DNA from: Ilumatobacteraceae bacterium
GTDB taxonomy: Bacteria > Actinomycetota > Acidimicrobiia > Acidimicrobiales > Ilumatobacteraceae
Length of the DNA: 8,835 bases
Direction of reading: 5' to 3'
Assembly: GCA_023257035.1 (NCBI GenBank)
Contig: JALRDI010000162.1
Span: 1 to 8,835, forward strand
The notes below the pieces were generated by a model. It worked only from the letters and a program-made list of their open reading frames with translations, ran no database searches and was not told the origin of the DNA. Shown in pieces: positions 6,400 to 8,835 of this stretch (position 1 is its first letter; each line of letters opens with the position of its first letter). The position numbers and the translations under genes are program-made.

Positions 6400-6405
6400 C
6401 TCCTT
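6400..6405 (-). promoter_or_regulatory. Strong Shine-Dalgarno (AAGGAG) of rubrerythrin
   Basis: It lies seven bases from the ATG at 6392, inside the block CCCCTAAGGAG (6400-6410) that is repeated exactly before DUF3501. High translation is expected. Confidence 0.8.
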
Positions 6406-6440
6406 AGGGGAGTTGCTCGGATGAGCAGTTGGTTGTTGGG

Positions 6441-6893
6441 TCAAGCGGCTACGCATGAAGCGCAGCTGCCGTGGTACACGATCGACATCGACGAAGGCGT
6501 GAAGCCGCTGTCAATATCGGTCGCGAGCTTGGCGGTGCCATCGACATGAATGTCGAAGATGGCTCCGCAGATGTCACAGACCGCGTGGTGGTGGTCGGTG
6601 ATATTTGGGTCGAATCGAGCCGGGCCGTTGTCGATGCTGACCTGGCCAAGTTCGCCCATCGAAGTGAGATCGGACAGCGTTTGGTAGACGGTCCGAAGGG
6701 AGATTCCTGGCATCTGTTCTGATGCCGTCGAGTACAACGCTTCTGCCGTTGGATGCTCGGTGTTGTTGTGCAACAGCGAGAACAACAACTGGCGTTGAGG
6801 GGTGACTTTCAATCCCTCTGAGCGGAAGCGCTCTGTGAGTTCTTGTGGACTACGCACGACGACGATTGTTGTCGCTGGAGTGCTAATCTGCAA
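6441..6893 (-). CDS. PerR-like Fur-family peroxide/metal-responsive transcriptional repressor
   Basis: The protein has the Fur winged-helix domain (LTERFRSEGLKVTPQRQLL, HPTAEALY, then recognition helix ISLRTVYQTLSDL) followed by the dimerisation domain. Counted from TTG 6893, the regulatory-site residues are His47 (HPTA), Asp95 (RFDP), His101 and His103 (DHHHAVC), and Asp114. These are the five positions of Bacillus PerR, including Asp instead of the Glu found in true Fur at the RFD position. The structural zinc site is Cys106-x2-Cys109 and Cys144-x2-Cys147. This fits a PerR that is inactivated by metal-catalysed His oxidation. Two starts are possible: TTG 6893 (150 residues) or GTG 6857 (138 residues, closer to family length); neither has a clear Shine-Dalgarno. 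It heads the rubrerythrin operon and probably represses it and itself. Confidence 0.9.
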   Translation of the reverse strand: MQISTPATTIVVVRSPQELTERFRSEGLKVTPQRQLLFSLLHNNTEHPTAEALYSTASEQMPGISLRTVYQTLSDLTSMGELGQVSIDNGPARFDPNITDHHHAVCDICGAIFDIHVDGTAKLATDIDSGFTPSSMSIVYHGSCASCVAA

Positions 6894-6907
6894 CTCGTGC
6901 GAACAAA

Positions 6908-6923
6908 CAATTTGTGAGAATTG
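6908..6923. promoter_or_regulatory. Candidate operator CAATT-N6-AATTG upstream of the PerR-like gene
   Basis: A perfect 5-bp inverted repeat with a six-base spacer sits in the short AT-rich gap before the regulator, 15 bases upstream of TTG 6893. Position and symmetry suit autoregulation by the encoded PerR-like repressor. It is not a match to the Bacillus Per box, so the assignment is inference. Confidence 0.4.
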
Positions 6924-6954
6924 GTATGTCGTTCGTCACATCTTGCCGTGATCG

Positions 6955-7593
6955 TCAGCCTGCTCCGCCAGGTTGCCACAGCGTTGCTCGGTAACCCTCC
7001 TCGAGCGACGATGCGACCGCATCGATGTCGTCGCCTGCACCTAGATGTGCGGCGAGAAGTTCGGCCCCACTCGGACGTTCATGTTCGCTCGGCCAGGTCG
7101 CAGTGCTCCACACGTTTGATCGTCGCATCGCTTTGCCGCAATGCATGAAACAGGTTGCAACCTCAACAACGATTGCGAGGTTGGGGACTCGCTCGCCGTC
7201 GGCGCACAGATGTCGGATATCGGTATCGGTTGAAATCGTTGCCGTTCCGTTCACCCGCATCGTCTCTTCAAGCCCTGGGATCATGAACAACATGGCAATC
7301 GACGCATGCTCGACGAGGTTGCGGTAAGAGTCGATGCGGTTGTTGCCGGCGAGATCACCGAATGCGAGGTGCTGTTCGTCGATCACCTTCACGAAGCCCG
7401 GGTTGCCGCCGCGGGGCGAGATGTCGACACGCTCGCCGTTACTCGTTGCGAGAATGAAGAGAGGCGACGCCGCAACCATGCGGGTGGCAGCATCGTCAAT
7501 GTGATCGATTTCTTTGTCGAGTGCTCGTTGCGAGGGCGAGCGAAACAGTGACCGCAGAGCATCAGCATCATCGACGCATGAATGTAGATCCAT
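6955..7593 (-). CDS. Pyridoxamine 5'-phosphate oxidase-like FMN-binding protein (MSMEG_1061-type)
   Basis: This 212-residue protein has a PPOX split-barrel core. A helical lead (ALDKEIDHIDDAATRMVAAS) precedes the first strand 'PLFILATSNGERVDISPRGGNPGFVKVID'. Then come 'LAFGDLAGNNRIDSYRNLVEHASIAMLFMIPG' (flavin-side-chain region), 'ETMRVNGTATIS', and a C-terminal segment 'VVEVATCFMHCGKAMRRSNVW' typical of the MSMEG_1061-like subgroup. Members of this fold bind FMN or F420 and reduce or bind diverse substrates. This one is too divergent from PdxH to be assigned to vitamin B6 synthesis, so substrate and cofactor remain open. ATG 7593 is supported by TAGGGT six bases upstream, which overlaps the stop codon of the preceding DUF167 gene. 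The gene lies upstream of the PerR-like gene in the same direction, but the 61-97-base gap with its palindrome suggests a new promoter there. Confidence 0.82.
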   Translation of the reverse strand: MDLHSCVDDADALRSLFRSPSQRALDKEIDHIDDAATRMVAASPLFILATSNGERVDISPRGGNPGFVKVIDEQHLAFGDLAGNNRIDSYRNLVEHASIAMLFMIPGLEETMRVNGTATISTDTDIRHLCADGERVPNLAIVVEVATCFMHCGKAMRRSNVWSTATWPSEHERPSGAELLAAHLGAGDDIDAVASSLEEGYRATLWQPGGAG

Positions 7594-7599
7594 GAAATA

Positions 7600-7605
7600 A
7601 CCCTA
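7600..7605 (-). promoter_or_regulatory. Candidate -10 box (TAGGGT) for the PPOX-like gene
   Basis: TAGGGT-TATTTC-ATG gives the six-base spacing seen before other genes here. The TAG stop of DUF167 (7603-7605) forms the first half of the box. Alternatively, AGGG could act as a weak Shine-Dalgarno seven bases from the ATG, so this case is ambiguous. Confidence 0.4.
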
Positions 7606-7908
7606 GAGCGCGAGAGCGACCGCGGTGAGCGAGAGAACGTCTCCTGCGATGACGACCGTCTTGGTGCGTGTGGTGGCGCCTGAGGTGATGGTGACGGCAG
7701 TGTGCCTCACCTTGAAGGTCTTGCCGAGAATTCGTTGCAACTCTGTGTTCGCTTTGCCATCAACCGGGGGCGCAGCGAGGCGGAGTCGAAGTTCAGGAGA
7801 ACCTGTGTCGGCGATTGCGCTTGTTCGGGCACCGGGCACGGCCCGAACACGAAGTTGAATCCCGCGGGAAGTGGTCGACAACCACTGAGGTGGGCTGACG
7901 TCATTCAC
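7603..7908 (-). CDS. DUF167 (YggU-like) family protein
   Basis: This 101-residue protein shows the compact DUF167 signature: 'QLRVRAVPGARTSAI' near residues 18-32, 'LRLRLAAPPVDGKANTELQRILGKTF' near 40-65, and 'VTITSGATTRTKTVVI' near 72-87. The pattern V-x-P-(G/N)-A-(K/R)...A-P-P-V-(D/E)-G-K-A-N...G...(S/T)-R-x-K is diagnostic. The family is widespread, small and cytosolic, with a known structure but no established function. The start is GTG 7908; an ATG overlapping it is out of frame. No Shine-Dalgarno site is visible in GACAACTTCACC just upstream. It is separated from the cupin gene by 90 bases with no convincing terminator, and from the PPOX gene by nine bases, so it may be co-transcribed with PPOX as well as contributing to the downstream promoter. 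Confidence 0.85.
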   Translation of the reverse strand: MNDVSPPQWLSTTSRGIQLRVRAVPGARTSAIADTGSPELRLRLAAPPVDGKANTELQRILGKTFKVRHTAVTITSGATTRTKTVVIAGDVLSLTAVALAL

Positions 7909-7998
7909 GGTGAAGTTGTCCGGCCGAGTTCGATGCAGAGCAGCCTACGAAGTGATGCATTCTGTGAAAGGGTGCGGAGCGGTCGTCGGCACTGGCGG

Positions 7999-8397
7999 TC
8001 AGGCACCGGGCGGAAACTCATATTCGACCTCGTCGAATGAGTTGATTCCTGAGAACACATAGAGCAGCCGAAGAGGTTCGGTTGAACTCCCATTGAGTGC
8101 AATATGTTCTGTGCCGCCAGGAATGTGCACGACCTCATTGGCGTGCATCACGCGTGGAGGCTCGTCATTGATGTGCATCTCTGCCACCCCAGAGAGAATG
8201 ACGTAGGTCTCGGCCTGAGGATGCAAGTGTCCGCGAGAGGGGCGGTGGGCGTCGACAGGAATTTCAGCGATTCCCATGACTGCTCCAGCTTCGTCTCCGT
8301 TTCCAAGCAATGTCCACCAGTTGACGACAGTTTTGTTACCGACCGATCGGCTCTCAACCGGAAGTTCGGCCGGATTCACAAAAATCGCCTTACTCAT
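7999..8397 (-). CDS. Small single-domain cupin
   Basis: This 132-residue protein has one conserved beta-barrel cupin domain. Motif 1 is GHLHPQAETYVILSG: His57, His59 and Glu63 from ATG 8397, then Gly70. Motif 2 is HIPGGTEHIALN, with Pro93, Gly95, His98 and Asn102. All four metal ligands (two His, Glu, His) are present, so it can bind Fe, Mn or Ni, but the substrate is unknown. Such stand-alone cupins include sugar isomerases, dioxygenases and sensory proteins. The frame is open to 8475, but ATG 8397 is preferred because it matches where family members begin and because TACGCT lies six bases upstream. It sits just downstream of tmRNA on the same strand and has its own promoter-like box. Confidence 0.85.
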   Translation of the reverse strand: MSKAIFVNPAELPVESRSVGNKTVVNWWTLLGNGDEAGAVMGIAEIPVDAHRPSRGHLHPQAETYVILSGVAEMHINDEPPRVMHANEVVHIPGGTEHIALNGSSTEPLRLLYVFSGINSFDEVEYEFPPGA

Positions 8398-8403
8398 TCG
8401 ATC

Positions 8404-8409
8404 AGCGTA
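8404..8409 (-). promoter_or_regulatory. Candidate -10 box (TACGCT) for the cupin gene
   Basis: TACGCT-GATCGA-ATG on the minus strand matches the leaderless spacing seen for other genes in the window. It supports ATG 8397 over the upstream in-frame starts at 8424 and 8475. No Shine-Dalgarno is present before 8397. Confidence 0.45.
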
Positions 8410-8644
8410 TTCCGCACTGAACATCCCCTCGTTGGATGGTGGGTAACGGTGGCAAAGAGTCGAGATGGCTGGCACAACCTCTGATTCGTACGAAAGAAAA
8501 CTCGTATTTCTACAAGTTCCCCGTGGTGGAGCTGGGGGGAATCGAACCCCCGTCCATCAGCCCGTGAACGGACCCGCTACGACCATTCCCGTCTGAGAGC
8601 CTGACGCCGGCTCATCGGCGGGTCGATTGATCTTGCGATCAGCG

Positions 8645-8660
8645 CTCAGTCTTTCCTGAG
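8645..8660 (-). other. tmRNA hairpin CTCAG / CTGAG
   Basis: A perfect 5-bp stem with loop GAAAGA on the RNA lies in the pseudoknot region, just 3' of the 19-base tandem repeat in RNA order. Its loop carries the same GAAAGA found in each repeat copy. Confidence 0.55.
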
Positions 8661-8666
8661 AGGCAG

Positions 8667-8704
8667 CGGTCTTTCTCGCCGTCAACGGTCTTTCTCGTCG
8701 TCAT
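8667..8704 (-). repeat. 19-base tandem duplication inside tmRNA
   Basis: Two adjacent copies (8667-8685 and 8686-8704) agree at 17 of 19 bases. On the RNA each carries GAGAAAGACCG. A more distant third relative (GGAAAGACTGAG) overlaps the hairpin at 8645-8660. This is likely a duplicated pseudoknot or stem element. Confidence 0.75.
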
Positions 8705-8783
8705 CCTCCGCTTCTGTTGCCGGGCTGCGGCGGACCGGCCCCGTGCGCCATTTCTGGTCACGATGACTCTTTACTCACCTGAA

Positions 8784-8828
8784 TCAGGCGGCAAGAGCGA
8801 ACTGCTCATCGGCAATTCTTATGGTTGC
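8784..8828 (-). other. tmRNA tag-peptide reading frame
   Basis: Reading from a GCA resume codon at 8828-8826 gives ATIRIADEQFALAA and then TGA (8786-8784). The -ALAA end is the canonical ClpXP/ClpAP degradation signal. The resume codon is inferred because the window ends seven bases upstream of it, so one or two codons could differ at the N-terminus. Confidence 0.8.
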
Positions 8829-8835
8829 CCCGTTT

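Larger units (their letters stand above)
8524..8835 (-). ncRNA. ssrA: Transfer-messenger RNA (tmRNA), 5' part outside the window
   Basis: The minus strand ends in a tRNA-like T-arm and acceptor: GGGGG, TTCGATT loop, CCCCC, then AGCTCCACCA finishing at 8524, so the CCA is genome-encoded. Upstream is a structured region with repeated hairpin elements (pseudoknot part), and a short tag reading frame lies at 8828-8784. tmRNAs are usually about 350-400 nt, so the 312 nt here lack only the 5' acceptor strand and D-like arm. With SmpB, the RNA frees ribosomes stalled on broken mRNAs and adds a degradation tag. The short AT-rich stretch after its 3' end (8476-8523) shows only a weak 5-bp inverted repeat and no T-tract terminator. 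Confidence 0.93.

Noticed and set aside
8398..8475. Longer starts for the cupin (8424, 8475)
   Set aside because: The added residues do not match cupin N-termini. GAGGGG touches the 8424 ATG directly, too close to function as a normal Shine-Dalgarno.
8104..8484. 126-codon plus-strand frame opposite the cupin
   Set aside because: Shadow of the cupin gene; no recognisable domain and no start signal.
8489..8506. Inverted repeat TACGA-N8-TCGTA downstream of tmRNA
   Set aside because: Only five pairs with an eight-base loop and no T-tract in the tmRNA direction; too weak to call a terminator.
600..8835. CRISPR array, insertion sequence, integrase or prophage signature
   Set aside because: No spaced repeats, transposase or integrase motifs, or terminal inverted repeats were seen on either strand.

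Overview
The window appears to be two unrelated pieces of DNA joined near position 600. Positions 1 to about 600 are strongly AT-rich. On the minus strand they encode the C-terminal part of a MacB/FtsX-type ABC transporter permease that runs off the left edge. From about 600 onward the DNA is GC-rich and looks actinobacterial, probably a marine or freshwater Acidimicrobiia-like lineage. That placement is inferred from base composition, the gene families present (MSMEG_1061-type PPOX, short ACAD-like protein, NTF2-like protein, DUF3501) and many genes that look leaderless. The permease and the dioxygenase on the other side both lose their N-terminal halves at this same point, which suggests an assembly or amplification chimera rather than a natural junction.

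Layout of the GC-rich part. Plus strand: a 5'-truncated phytanoyl-CoA dioxygenase-like protein (about 600-1152), then an M20D amidohydrolase (1207-2337). All the rest is on the minus strand, read here from high to low coordinate: tmRNA (ssrA, partial, 3' end at 8524), a small cupin (8397-7999), DUF167/YggU (7908-7603), a PPOX-fold FMN-type protein (7593-6955), a PerR-like Fur-family regulator (6893 or 6857 to 6441), rubrerythrin without a rubredoxin domain (6392-5976), a GlpC/HdrD-like two-[4Fe-4S] protein (5881-4556), DUF3501 (4524-3922), a short acyl-CoA-dehydrogenase-like protein (3878-2871) and an NTF2-like protein (2803-2342).

The most interesting unit is the perR-like / rubrerythrin / GlpC-like / DUF3501 block. 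It reads as a peroxide-responsive operon: a PerR-type sensor with every metal and oxidation-sensing residue in place, a diiron peroxidase, a candidate Fe-S electron-transfer partner and a conserved protein of unknown function. Its internal genes carry Shine-Dalgarno sites; two share the same 11-base CCCCTAAGGAG block with identical 7-nt spacing. A very strong two-tier stem-loop (5916-5958, UUCG loop in the RNA) lies between rubrerythrin and the Fe-S gene and probably sets their relative expression.

By contrast, five other genes have no Shine-Dalgarno site but have a TANNNT hexamer 6 or 7 nt before the start codon (M20D, NTF2-like, ACAD-like, PPOX, cupin). That is the geometry of leaderless actinobacterial mRNAs. 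Together the two patterns predict the transcription-unit boundaries. All functional statements are from reading the sequence; no search was run.
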